From Scylla paramamosain (taxonomy: Eukaryota > Arthropoda > Malacostraca > Decapoda > Portunidae), in NCBI RefSeq assembly GCF_035594125.1, contig NC_087197.1, positions 8,168,110-8,232,109 of the forward strand: a stretch of DNA of 64,000 nt, read 5' to 3'. The position numbers and the translations under genes were made by a program. The notes below the pieces were generated by a model that had not been told where the DNA came from, did not search any database, and saw only the letters and a program-made list of their open reading frames with translations. Below are positions 36,151 through 49,509 of the stretch, piece after piece (within the stretch, counting starts at the first letter, position 1; each line of letters begins with the position of its first letter).

Positions 36151-36716
36151 AATACATATTTTTGGTAATGTTACTCTGTTTCTCCATAATGGGTGTTTTA
36201 CATGCGTTTTTGCATTTTGGTATGTAAGGAGTTAGAAAAAAAAACACTTAAAGGCAAGTTCTTCGTAAAGATTGGTTTTATACCCAATTTTTATATATAA
36301 GTTATGTGATTTTTCTGCTTTTTTGTGCTTTGTTACATATCATGATCAAAAACACTTAAAAGACATTTTTCTGGTAATGTTATTTAAGCGTTTTTATTGG
36401 AAATATGATCAAAAACACTCAAAATGCATGTTTTTGGTAATGTTATTATGTTTCACCATAAAGTGTATTTCGCATGCGTTTTAGTGTTTTTGTATATAAG
36501 GAGCTCAAAAAAAAATTAAAGGCAAGTTCTTATTAAAAATTGGTGTTATTCCAATGCAATGTGATTGCCCAGCTTTTCAGTGCTTCTTTGCCTAACACGC
36601 TCAAAAACACTCAAAAGACATTTTTCTGGTAATGTCATTTTTTTCCCACATAAAGCTGGTTTCGCATGCAATTTGGGGTTTTGGTAACTAAGAATGTGAA
36701 AAGCACTCAAAATACA
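36151..36716 (-). repeat. Partial - units next to the switch
   Basis: From the join rightward: C and B of one unit (36151-36383, like 24.3-24.5 kb), then a join near 36383 to D, C, B and A of another (like 16.0-16.3 kb). The B-to-D join reads 'ctggtaatgttatttaagcg'. Confidence 0.75.
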
Positions 36717-37776
36717 CACATTTAGTAAGATTATTCTGTTTCTCAATTAAGAGAGTTGTTCATGAGTTTCAGCATTTTGGTATCTAAGAAACTTCTTCAT
36801 ATACACTAGTTTTTGCATTTTTTGTCTTATGGTTCTTTTGAACTATAAAACACTCATTATATACTTTTCATGCAATGTCCTTTTCTTTCCCATTATAGAG
36901 TCCTTTGCATCAATTTTCGTGTTTTTTATAGGTAACAAGCTCAAAAACACTCAAAATATACCTTTTTGGTAATGTTTTAATCTATTTCTTTATATTGGTT
37001 TTGTTTGCATCCGTGTTAGCGTTTTTCTACGTAAAACACTGAGAAGACACGTTTTCAGTAATTTTGTTTTGAATTCCCATATAGAGTGAGTGCCTAACAT
37101 GCTGAACAACACTCAAAAGAGAGATTTCTGATAAGGTGGTTTAATTTCCTCATATAGGAGGCTTTGCATGCACTTTAGGGTTTGGTATATAAAAAAGCTA
37201 AAATTAACTTTTTTGGTAATATTCCTTTATCACATAATTGCCCAGAATTTTGGCATCTCGGTACCTATGAAGATGAATAACAAAAAAAATCCTATTTATT
37301 TTATTTCTTTATTTTTTATTTTCTAAATAAAGAGTGTTATTTGTGAGTTTTAGCTTTTTGGTACTTAAGGAACTAATAAAAACACTCATAATACACGTTT
37401 CTCGTAATGTCCTTTTGTTTCCCAAACATAATGTTCTTTGCATGTACTTAATCTTTTTATAGATAACATGATCAAAAACACTCAAAATACATGTTTTTGG
37501 TAATGTTATTCTGTTTCTCCATAAAGTTTGCTTTTCATGCGTTTTAGCGGTTTGGTATATAAGGGGTTAAAAAACACTTAAAGGCAAATTCAAAGGCAAA
37601 ACTGGTTTTATTCTCATGTAATGCGATCGTTCTGCTTCTTAGTGCTTTGTTGCATATCACGCTCAAAAACACTCAAAAGGCACCTTTCTGGTAATGTATT
37701 TTTTTCCCAAATGAAGCTAGTTTCGTATGTATTTTGGCATTTTTGTAACTAAGAATGTGAAAAACACTTAAAATAC
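36717..37776 (-). repeat. Satellite unit, class q, hub 37260
   Basis: G is shortened near 37088 ('gagtgagtgcctaacatgc'), losing the 'aaacgataaataataag' part. The upper half resembles 47.4-48.0 kb. Confidence 0.8.
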
Positions 37777-39312
37777 ACAATTTGGTAAGGTAGTTCTGTT
37801 TATCGATTAAAAGTGTTATTCATGCATTTCATCATTTTGGTATGTAAAAATTTCTCTATATACACGAGTTTTTGCGTTTATTGCCTTGTGGTTCTTTTAA
37901 AACTATAAAACATTCATTATACACGTTTCTCGTAATGTCCTTTTGTTTCCTAATATAGAGTGCTTTACATCCATTTTTGCATTTTTTGTAGGTAATAAGC
38001 TCAAAAACACTAAAAATATCTTTTTGGTAATGTTATTCTATTTCTTCATATAGGATGGTTTGTATCCGCTTTAGCGTTTTTCTACGTAAAACACTGAAAA
38101 GACACGTTTTCAGTAATTTTGTTTTGGATTCACATATTGACTGATTTTCATATTATTTATCGTATTGGTGCCTAACATGCTGAAAAATATTGAAAAGACA
38201 GGTTTCTGGTAAAGTCGTTTAACTTCCCTATATAGGTGGCTTTGCATGCACTTTAGGTTTTGGTACATAACAATGAGAAAAAAAAAAAGCTATAACTAAC
38301 TTTCATGATAATGTTCTTTTTTTTCACATAAATTCCCTGAATTTTGGCAGAATTTTGGCAATTCGGTACCTATAAAGATGAAAAACAAAAAAAAAATTCC
38401 ATTTTTTTATTTTTTTATTTATTTTATTTATTTTTTCTAAAGAGTGTTATTTGTCTGTTTTAGCTTTTTTGGTACTGAAGGAACTTAAAAATCACTCATA
38501 ATACACGTTTCTCGTAATGTTCTTTCGTTTCCCAAACATAAGGTTCTTTGCATTTATTAAAGCGTTTTTTTTAGATAACATGATCAAAAACACTCAAGAT
38601 ACATGTATTTGGTAATGTTATTCTGTTTCTCCATGAAATGTATTTTGCATGCGTTTTAGCGTTTTGTTATGTAAGGAGCTCAAAAACATTTAAAGCCCAG
38701 TTCTTGGTAAAATTTGGTTTTATTTCCATGTAATGTGATTGCCCTGGCTTTTAGTGCTTTATTGCGTAACACGCTCAAAAACACTGAAAAGACATGCAAA
38801 GCCTCCCATATGAGGAAATTAAAGACGTTACCAGAAATCTGTCTTTTGGGTGTTTTTCAGCATGTTAGGCACCAAAACGATAAATAATAAGGAACTCACT
38901 CTATGTGGGAATCCAAAAGAAAATTACTGAAAACGTGTCTTCTCAGTGTTTTACGTAGAAAACATTGCGAGAAAAATGTATAATGAATGTTTTATAGTTC
39001 AAAAAATCCAAAAGGCAAAAAACGCAAAAACTCGTGTAAATGCTGAAACTCATGAATAACACTCTTAATTGAGAAACAGAGCAACCTTACTAAATGCGTG
39101 TCAAAAACACTAAAAGGCAAGTGCTTCGTAAAAGTTGGTTTTATTCCCATGTAATGTGATTGCCCTGCGTTTTAGTGCTTTATTGCCTAACACGCTCAAA
39201 AACACCCAAAGACACTTTTCTGGTAATGTCATTTTTTTCCCACATAAAGCTAGTTTCGCATGGAATTTGGGGTTTTGGTAACTAAGAATGTAAAAAAAAC
39301 ACTCAAAATACA
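37777..39312 (-). repeat. Satellite unit, class r, hub 38365, containing module M3
   Basis: Reads A, B, C(start), [M3], B, C, D, E, X onward on the minus strand. It is nearly the same as 47969-49509. Confidence 0.85.
38793..39101 (+). repeat. Inverted module M3
   Basis: Reads F(part)-G-H(start)-J on the + strand inside a minus-strand array. H is fused to J at 'ttttacgtagaaaacattg', deleting I. J also has the 24-bp loss seen in M1. Confidence 0.9.
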
Positions 39313-40666
39313 CGCATTTAGTAAGGTTGTTCTGTTTCTTAATTAAGAGTGTTATTCATGAGTTTAAGTATTTTGGTATCTTAGAAACTTCTACATACAG
39401 TCGAGTTTTTGCGTTTTTTGCCTTGTCATTCTGGTAAACTATAAAACACTCATTATACACGTTTCTCATTATGTCCTTTTTTTTTCCTTATATAGAGTGC
39501 TTTGCATCCATTTTCGAGTTTCTTTTTATGTAACAAGCTCAAAAAAAAACAAAATATACTTTTTTGGTAATATTATTCTAATCCTTCATATTGGTTGGTT
39601 TCCCTCCGTTTTAGCGTTTTTCTACGTAAATCTTTTAAAAGACACGTTTCCAGTAATTTTGTTTTGGATTTCCATATAGAGTGACTTTCATATTATTTAA
39701 CGTTTTGGTTCCTAACATGCTTTTTGGTGCCTTTTGCTTCCCAATATAGAGTGCTTTCCATCCATTTTCGCGTTTTTTGTAGGTAACAATTTCAAAAACA
39801 CTCAAAATATACCTTTTTGGTAATGTTATTCTATTTCTTCATTTTGGTTAGTTTGCATCCGTTTTAGCGTTTGGTATATAAAAAACACCGAAAAGACACA
39901 TTTTCAGTAATTTTGTTTTGGATTCCCATATAGATTGACTTCCTTGGGTTTTATCATGTTGGTTCCTAACATGCAGAAAAACACTCATAAGACAGTTATC
40001 TGGCAAACACGTTTAATTTCCCCATATAGGTGGCTTTTCATGCACTTTAGGGGTTTGGTACATAACAGTCCGAAAAAAATGCAAAATTTAACTTTTTTGA
40101 TAATGTTTTTTTTTTTATATAATTTCCTGAACTTTGCCCGAATTTTGGCACCTCGTTACCTGTGAAGATGAATAAGAATGAAGAAAAAAAATCGTATTTT
40201 TTTTTTTTACTTTTTTTTCTCAATAAAGAGTGTAATTTATGGCTTTTAGCTTTTTCGTACTTAGTTAACTTAAAAACAATAATAATATACGTTTCTCGTA
40301 ATGTCCTTTCATTTCTCAAAAATAAGGTTCTTTGCATATATTTAAGCGTTTTTATTGGTAACATGATCAAAACACTGAAAATACATGTTTTTGGTAATGT
40401 TATTCTGTTTCACAATAAAGAGTGTTTTATATGCGTTTTAGTGTTTTGGTATATAAGGAGCTAAAAAACACATAAATGCAAGTTCTTGGTAAAAATTCGT
40501 TTTCCTCCAATGTAATGTGATTGCCCTTCTTTTTAGTGCTTTATTTTCTATCACGCTCAAAAACACTCAAAAGACACTTTTCTGGTAAAGTCTTTTTTTT
40601 CCCACATATCTATTTTCGCATGCAATTTGGGGTTTTGCTAAGAATGTGAAAAGCACTCAAAATACA
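39313..40666 (-). repeat. Satellite unit, class p, hub 40155 (gttacc), I-to-G fusion
   Basis: Carries the private fusion 'gctttttggtgccttttgc' at 39719-39737. The D/E part near 40330 marks where one p unit is missing relative to P4. Confidence 0.8.
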
Positions 40667-42601
40667 CGCATTTATTAAGGCTGTTCTGTTTCTAAATTAG
40701 GAATGTTATACATAAGTTTCAGCATTTTTGTATCTAGGAAACCTCTCCATATACACGAGATTTTGCGTTTTTTGCCTTGCGGTTCTTTTGAACTATAAAA
40801 CACTCATTATACACTTTTCTTGCAATGTCCTTTTATTTCCCAATATAGAGTGCTCTGCATCAATTTTCGCATTTTTTGTAGGTAACATGCTCAAAAACAC
40901 TCAAAATATATCTTTTTAGTAACGTTTTTCTATTTCTTGATATTGATTTTGGCGATTTTTTACGTAAAACACTGAGAAGACACGTTTTCAGTAGCTTTTT
41001 TTTGGATTCCCATATAGACTGAGTTCCTTATTATTTATCGTTTTGGTGCCTAACATGCTAAAAAACACTCAAAAGACATAGTTCTGCTAAGGTCGTTTAA
41101 TTTCCTCATATAGGAGTCTTTGCATGCACTTTCAGGTTTGGTACATAACAGTCCGAAAAAAAAACTGGAAATTAACTTTTTTGATAATACTCTTTGATCA
41201 TATGATTGCCCTGAATTTTTCCAGAATTTTGGCATCTCGGTACCTATGAATATGAATAACAAAAAAAAAAAAAAAAAATCCTATTTTTTTTTTATTTTTA
41301 TTTTTTTATTTTCTAAAAAAAAGAGTGTTATTGGTGGGTTTTAGCTTTTTGGTACTTAAGGAACTTAAAAAAAACACTCATAATACACGTTTCTCGTAAT
41401 ATCCTTTTGTTTCCCAAACATAATGTTCTTTGCATGTAATTAACCGTTTTTATAGATAACAATATCAAAAACACTCAAAATACATGTTTTTGGTAATGTT
41501 GTTCTGGTTCTCCATAAAGTTTGTTTTTGTATGCGTTTTAGCGGTTTGGTATATAAGGACATCAAAAACACTTAAAGGCAAGTTTTTGGTATAAATTGGT
41601 GTTATTCCAATGTAATATTATTAGAGTGCTTTGCATCAATTTTCGCGTTTTTTTGTAGGTAACAAGCTCAAAAACACTCAAAATATACCTTTTTGGTAGT
41701 GCTTTTCTATTTCTTGATATTGGTAGGTTTGCATCCGTTTTAGCGTTTTTTGTACGTAAAAGAAAGAAAAAACACGTTTTCAGCAATTTTGTTTTGGATT
41801 CTCATATAGAGTGAGTTCCTTATTATTTATCGTTTTGGTGCCTAACATGCTGAAAAACACTCAAAAAACAGATTTCTGGTAAGGTCGTTTAATTTCGTCA
41901 TATAGGAGTCTTTGCATGCACTTTAGGGTTTGGTACATAACAGTCCGAAAAAAAAGCTAAAATTTTCTTTTTTTATCATTTTTGTTTTAACATATAATAG
42001 TCCTGAATTTTCCCAGAATTTTGGCATCTCGGTACCTATGAAGATGAATAACAAAAAAAAAAACCTATTTTTTTTATTTTCTTACTTTTTTTCCTAAATA
42101 AAGAGTGTTATTTGTGGGTTTTAGCTTTTTGGTACTTAAGAAACTTAAAAACACTCATAATACACGTTTCTCGAAATGTCCTTTCGTTTCCTGCACATAA
42201 CACTTACAATATACACATTTCTCGTAATGTCCTTTCGTTTCTTAAACATAAGGTTTTTTTGCATATATTTTAAGCGTTTTTATAGATTACATGATAAAAA
42301 ACACTCAAAATATATGTTTTTGGTAATTTTATTTTCTTTCTTCATAAAAAGTGTTTTGCATGCGTGTTAGCGTTTTCGTATGTAATTAGCTCAAAAACAC
42401 TTAAAGGCAAGTTCTTGGTAAAAGTTGTTATTATTCCCATGTAATGTGATTCCCCTGCTTTTCAGTGCTTTATTGCCTAACACACTGAAAAACACTCAAA
42501 AGACAATTTTCTGGTAATATCATTTTTTTCCCACATAAAGCTAGTTTTGCATGGAATTTGGGGTTTTGGTAACTAAGAATGTGAAAAAAACTCAAAACAC
42601 A
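40667..42601 (-). repeat. Two fused q units, hubs 41239 and 42031
   Basis: A join at 41622 ('aatattattagagtgc') connects I of the upper unit to B of the lower one, deleting J and A. A short tandem duplication of the D/E border lies at about 42160-42240. Confidence 0.8.
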
Positions 42602-43802
42602 GGCATTTACTAAGGTTGTTCTATTTCTTAATTAAAAGTCTTATTCATGAGTTTCAGCATTTTGGTATGTAAGAAACTTTTCTAATACACACATTTGGTA
42701 AGGTATTTCTGTTTCAAAATTAAAAGTGTTATTGATGAGTTTCAGGTTTTTGGTATGTAAGAAACTTCTTTATGTACACGAGTTTTTGAGTATTTTACCT
42801 TGTGGTTCTTGTCAAACTATAAAACACTCATACACGTTTCTCGTAATGTCCTCTTCTTTGCCAATATAAAGTGCTTTCCATCCATTTTTGCTTTTTTTGT
42901 AGGTAAGAAGCTCAAAAACACATCAAAATATATCTTTTTGATAATGTTATTCTATTTCTCCATATTCGTTGGTTTGCATCCGATTTAGCATTTTTCTACG
43001 TAAAACACTGAAAAGACACTTTTTCAGTAATTTTGTGATGGATTCCCACATTTAGTGACTTCCATATTATTTATCGTTTTGGTGCCTAACATGCTGAAAA
43101 AAAACAACAGAAAAGACAGGTTTCTGGTAAGGTCGTTTAATTTCCCCATATAGGTGGCTTTGGATGCACTTTAGGGTTTGGTACATAACAGTCCGAAAAA
43201 AAAGCTAAAATTTACTCTTTTTCATAATGTTCTTTTTTCACATAATTTCCCTGAATTTTGGCAGAATTTTAGAATCTCGGTACCTATGAAGATGAATATA
43301 AAAAAATCCTATTTTTTTTATTTATTTATTTATTTTTTCCCTATAAAGAGTGTTATTTGTGGGTTTTAGCTTTTTGGTACTTAAAGAACTTAAACACTCA
43401 TAATACACGTTTCTCGAAATGTCCTTTCGTTTCCTGAACATAAGATTCTTTGCATGTATTTAAGCGTTTTTATAGGTAACATGATCAAAAACACTCAAAA
43501 TACAAGTTTTTGGTAATGTTATTCTGTTTCTAAATAAAGGGTGTTTTGCATGCGTTTTAGCGTTTTGGTATATAAGGAGCTCAAAAACACTTAGAAAAAA
43601 CACTTGGTAAAAGTTGATTTTATTCCCATGTAATGTGATTGCCCTGCTTTTTAGTGCTTTATTGCCTATCATGCAAAAAAAAAAAAAAAAAAAACACTTA
43701 AAAGACATTTCTGGTAATGTCATTTTTTTTCCCACATAAAGCTACTTTCACATAAAATTTGGGGTTTTGGTAACTGAGAATGTGAAAAACACTCAAAATA
43801 CA
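42602..43802 (-). repeat. Satellite unit, class r, hub 43279, J2 duplicated
   Basis: Two J2 copies lie at about 42602-42685 and 42686-42775. Inside H, near 42990, the sequence passes from the super-repeat type to the r-block type with 'gtgatggattccca'. Confidence 0.8.
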
Positions 43803-44916
43803 CGCATTTGGTAAGGTTGTTCTGTTTCTTAATTAATAGTGTTATTCAGGAGTTTCACCATTTTGGTATCTAAGGAACTTCTCCATATATACGAGTTTTT
43901 TGCCTTGTGGTTCTTGTGAAACTATAAAACACTCATTATGCAAGTTTCTCGTAATGTCCTTTTGTATCTCAATATAGAGTGCTTTTTATCCATTTTCGCG
44001 TTTTTTGTAGATAAGAAGCTCAAAAACACTGAAAATATACCTTTTTTGGTAATGTTATTCTATTTCTTTATATTCGTTGGTTTGCATCTGTTTTAGCGTT
44101 TTTCTACGTAAAACATTGAAAAGACACTTTTTCAGTAATTTTGTGATGGATTCCCATATTGAATAACTTCCATATTATATATCGTTTTGGTGCCTAACAT
44201 GCTGAAAAACACTCAAAAGACAAGTTTCTCGTAAAGTCGTTTAATTTCCTCATATACGTGGCTTTGCATGCACTTTAGGGTTTGGTACATAACAGTCCGA
44301 AAAAAAAAAGGCTAAAATTAAATTTTTTTCATAATTTTTTTTTCACATAGTTTTCCTGAATTTTGCCAGAATTTTGGCATTTTGGTACCTATGAAGATGA
44401 ATAACAAAAAAAATAAATAAATTCCTATCTTTTTATTCATTTATTTATTTATTTTTCTATAAACAGTGTTATTCATGGGTTTTAGCTAAATGGTACTTAA
44501 AGAACTTAAAAACACTCGTAATACATGTTTCTCGAAATGCCCTTTAATTTCCCAAACATAAGGTTCTTTGCATGTATTTAAGAGTTTTTATAGGTAACAT
44601 GATCAAAAACACTCAAAATACATGTTTTTGGTAATGTTATTCTCTTTCTCCATAAAGGGTGTTTTGCGTTCGTTTTAGCGTTTTGGAATATAAGAAGCTC
44701 AAAACCACTTAAAGGCAAGTTGTTAGTAAAAGTTAGTTTTACTTCCATGTAATGTGATTGCCCTGCTTTTTAGTGTTTTATTTTCTATCAAGCTAAAAAA
44801 AAAAAAACACTTAAAAGACACTTTTCTGGTAATGTCATTTTTTTTCCCACATAAAGCTACTTTCACATAGAATTTGGGGTTTTGGTAACTAAGAATGTGA
44901 AAAACACTCAAAATAC
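43803..44916 (-). repeat. Satellite unit, class r, hub 44384
   Basis: Complete, with no gross rearrangement. Closest to the + unit at 30447-31541. Confidence 0.8.
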
Positions 44917-45781
44917 ACGCATTTGGTAAGGTTGTTCTGTTTCTCAATTTAGAGTGTTATTCAGGAGTTTCAGCATTTTGGTATCTAAGAAACTTCTCCA
45001 TATATATGAGTTTTTGCGTTTTTAGCCTTGTGATTCTTGAGAATCTATAAAACACTCATTATACACGTTTCTCGTAATGTCCTTTTGTTAACCAATAGAG
45101 AAAGAGAAAAAAAACACAAAAGACAGATTTCTCGTAAAGTCGTTTAATTTCTCCATATAGTTGGCTTTGCATGCACTTCATGGTTTGGTACATAACAGTC
45201 CGAAAAAAAAGATAAAATTAACTTTTTAGATAATGTTCTTTTTGCACATAATTTCCCTGAATTTTGCCAGAATTTTGGTATCTCAGTACCTATGAAGAAG
45301 AATAACAAAAAAAAAAAAAAAGAATCCTATTCTTTAATTATTTCTTTATTTTTTCTCTATAAAGAGGTTTTAGCTTTTTGGTACTTATGGAACTTAAAAA
45401 CACACATAATACACGTTTTTCATAATGTCCTTTCGTTTCCCAGACATAGGGATCTTTGCATGTATTTAAGCGTTTTTAGAGGTAACATGATCAAAAATAC
45501 TCAAAATAAATGTTTTTGGTAATGTTAATCTGTTTCTCCATAAAGGGTGTTTTGCATGTGTTTTAGCGTTTTGGTATATAAGGAGTTAAAAAACACTTAA
45601 ATGTTGGTTTTATTCCCATGTAATGTGATTGCCCTCCTTTTTAGTGCTTTATTGCCTAACTCTCACAAAAACCCTCAAAAGATACTTTTCTGGTAATGTC
45701 ATTTTTTTTCCCACATAAAGCTAGTTTCGTATGCAATTTGGTGTTCTAGTAACTAAGAATGTGAAAAACACTCAAAATGCA
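44917..45781 (-). repeat. Satellite unit, class r, hub 45285 (agtacc), G-to-I fusion
   Basis: G and I are joined at about 45099-45112 through the A-rich filler 'aaagagaaaaaaaacac', deleting H. Confidence 0.8.
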
Positions 45782-46861
45782 CTCAATTAGTAATGTTATT
45801 CTGTTTCTTAATTAAGAGTGTTATTCAGGAGTTTCAGCATTTTGGTATCTAAGAAACTTCTCCATATATACTAGTTTTTGCGTTTTTTGGTTCGTGGTTC
45901 TTGTGAAACTATAAAATACTCATTATCCACGTTTCTCGTAATGTCTTTTTATTTCCCAATATAGAGTGCTTTGCATCCATTTTCACGTTTTTTTTTTTGT
46001 TGGTCACAAGCTCAAAAATACTTAAAATATACCTTTTTGGTAATGTTATTCTATATCTTCATATTGTTCTGTTTCCATCCGTTTTAGCGTTTTTTACGCT
46101 TAATTTTGTTTTGAATTCCCATATAGAGTGAGTTCCTTATTATTTATTGTTTTGGTGCCTAACATGCTGAACAACACTCAAAAGAGAGATTTCTGATCAG
46201 GTGGTTTAATTTCCTTATGTACGAGACTTTGCATGCACTTTTGGGTTTGGTATATAAAAAAGCTAAAATTAACTTTTTCGGTAATATTCTTTTATCATAT
46301 AATTGCCCTGAATTTTCCCAGAATTTTGGCATTTTGGTACCTATGAAGGTAAATAAAAAAAATTTAAAAAATCCTAATTTTTAATTTTTTTTTATTTATT
46401 TATTTTTTGTCAATAAAGGGTGTTATTTGTGGGATTTACCTTTTTGGTACTTAAGGTACTTAAGGTACTCATAATACACGTTTCTCGTAATGTCCTTTCG
46501 TTTCCCAAACATAAGGTTCTTTGCATGTATTTAAGCGTTTTTATAGATAACGTGATCAAAAACACTCAAAATACAAGGTTTTGGTAATGTTATTCTGTTT
46601 CTCTTTAAAGTGTGTTTTGAAAGTGTTTTAGCAGTTTTGTATAAAAGGAGCTCAAAAACACTTAAAGGCAAGTTCTTGGTAAAAAATGGTTTTATTCCAA
46701 TATAATGTGATTGTCCTGCTTTTGAGTGCTTTATTACCTATCACGTTGAAAAACATTCAAAAGATACTTTTCTGGTAAAGTCTTTTTTTTCCCCACAAAG
46801 CTATTTTCGCATGTAATTTGGGTTTCTGGTAACTAAGAGTGTGAAAAGCACTCAAAATACA
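45782..46861 (-). repeat. Satellite unit, class q, hub 46336
   Basis: H is shortened near 46095 ('tttttacgcttaattttg'). E has a triplicated 'ggtactta' word near 46446-46468. Confidence 0.8.
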
Positions 46862-47968
46862 CGCATTTATTAAGGTTGTTCTGTTTCTCAATTAAGAGTG
46901 TTATTCATGAGTTTCAGCATTTTGGTGTCTAGGAAATCTCTCCATATACACGAGTTTTTGCGTTGTTTGCTTTGTGGTTCTTTTGAACTATAAAAATCTC
47001 ATTATACACTTTTCTTGCAATGTCCTTTTGTTTCCCAATATAGAGTACTTTGCATCAATTTTCGCGTTTTTGTAGGTAAAAAGCTCAAAAACACACAAAA
47101 TATACATTTTTGGTAACGTTTTTCTATTTCTTGATATTGGTTAGTTTGCTTCCGTTTTAACGTTTTTCAACGTAAAACACTGAGAAGAAACGTTTTTAGT
47201 AACTTTATTTTGGATTCCCATATAGAGTGAGATCCTTATTATTTATCGTTTTGGTGCCTAACATGCTTAAAAACACACAAAACAAAGATTTCTGGTAAGG
47301 TCGTTTAATTTCCTCATATTGGAGGCTTTGTATGCACTTTAGGGTTTGGTACATAACAGTCCGAAAAAAAAGCTGAAATTAACTTTTTTTATAATATTCT
47401 TTTATCATATAATTGCCCTGAATTTTTCCAGAATTTTGGCATCTCGGTACCTATGAAGATGAATAACAAAAAAAAAAATCCTATTTATTTTATTTTTTTT
47501 ATTTTTTATTTTCTAAATAAAGAGTGTTATTTGTGAGTTTTAGCTTGGTACTTAAGGAACTTATAAAAACACTCATAATACACGTTTCTCGTAATGTCCT
47601 TTTGTTTCACAAACATAATATTCTTTGCATGTACTTAAGCGTTTTTATAGATAACATGATCAAAAACACTCAAAATACATGTTTTTGGTAATGTTATTCT
47701 GTTTCTCCATAAAGTTTGTTTTTCATGCGTTTTAGCGGTTTGGTATATATGGGGTTAAAAAACACTTAAAGGCAAATTCTTCGTACAAATTGGTTTTATT
47801 CTCATGTAATGTGATCATTCTGCTTTTTAGTGCTTTGTTGCATATCACGCTCAAAAACACTCAAAATACACTTTTCTGGTAATGTCTTTTTTTTTTCCCA
47901 AATGAAGCTAGTTTCGCATGTAATTTGGCATTTTTGTAACTAAGAATGTGAAAAACACTTAAAATACA
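46862..47968 (-). repeat. Satellite unit, class q, hub 47446
   Basis: Complete. The part at 46.83-47.24 kb is the partner of the + segment 35.72-36.13 kb. Confidence 0.8.
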
Positions 47969-49509
47969 CAATTTGGTAAGGTAGTTCTGTTTATCGATTA
48001 AAAGTGTTATTCATGCATTTCATCATTTTGGTATGTAAAAATTTCTCTATATACACGAGTTTTTACGTTTATTGCCTTGTGGTTCTTTTAAAACTATAAA
48101 ACACTCATTATACACATTTCTCGTAATGTCCATTTGTTTCCTAATATAGAGTGCTTTACATCCATTTTTGCATTTTTTGTAGGTAATGAGCTCAAAAACA
48201 CTCAAAAAATATCTTTTTGGTAATGTTATTCTATTTCTTCATATAGGATGGTTTGTATCCGCTTTAGCGTTTTTCTACGTAAAACACTGAAAAGACACGT
48301 TTTCAGTAATTTTCTTTTCGATTCACATATCGACTGATTTTCATATTATTTATCATATTGGTGCCTAACATGCTGAAAAACATTGAAAAGACAGGTTTCT
48401 GGTAAAGTCGTTTAACCTATATAGGTGGCTTTGCATGCACTTTAAGTTTTGGTACATAACAATCAGAAAAAAAAGCTATAATTAACTTTCATGATAATGT
48501 TCTTTTTTTTCACATAAATTCCCTGAATTTTGGCAGAATATTGGCAATTCGGTACCTATGAAGATGAAAAACAAAAAAACAAAAAAATTTCCATTTTTTT
48601 ATTTTTTTTATTTATTCATTTATTTATTTTTTTTCTAGAGTGTTATTTGTGGGTTTTAGCTTTTTTGGTACTGAAGGAACTTAAAAATCACTCATAATAC
48701 ACGTTTCTCGTAATGTTCTTTCGTTTCCCAAACATAAGGTTCTTTGCATGTATTTAAGCGTTTTTTTAGATAACATGATCAAAAACACTCAAAATACATG
48801 TATTTGGTAATGTTATTCTGTTTCTCCATAAAATGTATTTTGCATGCGTTTTAGCGTTTTGTTATGTAAGGAGCTCAAAAACATTTAAAGGCCAGTTCTT
48901 GGTAAAATTTGGTTTTATTCCCATGTAATGTGATTGCCCTGGCATTTAGTGCTTTATTGCGTACCACGCTTAAAAACACTGAAAAGACATGCAAAGCCTC
49001 CCATATGAGGAAATTAAAGACGTTACCAGAAATCTGTCTTTTGGGTGTTTTTTAGCATGTTAGACACCAAAACGATAAATAATAAGGAACTCACTCTATG
49101 TGGGAATCCAAAAGAAAATTACTGAAAACGTGTCTTCTCAGTGTTTTACGTAGAAAACATTGCGAGAAAAATGTATAATGAATGTTTTATAGTTCAAAAA
49201 ATCCAAAAGGCAAAAAACGCAAAAACTCGTGTAAATGCTGAAACTCATGAATAACACTCTTAATTGAGAAACAGAGCAACCTTACTAAATGCGTGTCAAA
49301 AACACTAAAAGGCAAGTTCTTCGTAAAAGTTGGTTTTATTCCCATGTAATGTGATTGCCCTGCTTTTTAGTGTTTTATTGCCTAACACGCTCAAAAACAC
49401 TCAAAGACACTTTTCTGGTAATGTCATTTTTTCCCTCATAAAGCTAGTTTCGCATGGAATTATGGGTTTTGGTAACTAAGAATGTAAAAAAAAAAACACT
49501 CAAAATACA
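47969..49509 (-). repeat. Satellite unit, class r, hub 48551, containing module M4
   Basis: Same structure as 37777-39312, at a distance of about 10.2 kb. Confidence 0.85.
48988..49296 (+). repeat. Inverted module M4
   Basis: Same ends and the same H-to-J deletion as M3, so both derive from one already deleted module. Confidence 0.9.

Larger units (their letters stand above)
38365..43000 (-). repeat. Super-repeat copy P3, one unit deleted
   Basis: Read on the minus strand, it runs q (42031), q (41239), p (40155), module M3, r (38365). One p unit is missing compared with P4 and P5. The unique 'gaatatgaataac' next to hub 41239 pairs it with hub 52538 of P4. Near 43000, inside monomer H, the sequence changes to an r-class block like 44.1 kb. 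Confidence 0.7.
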
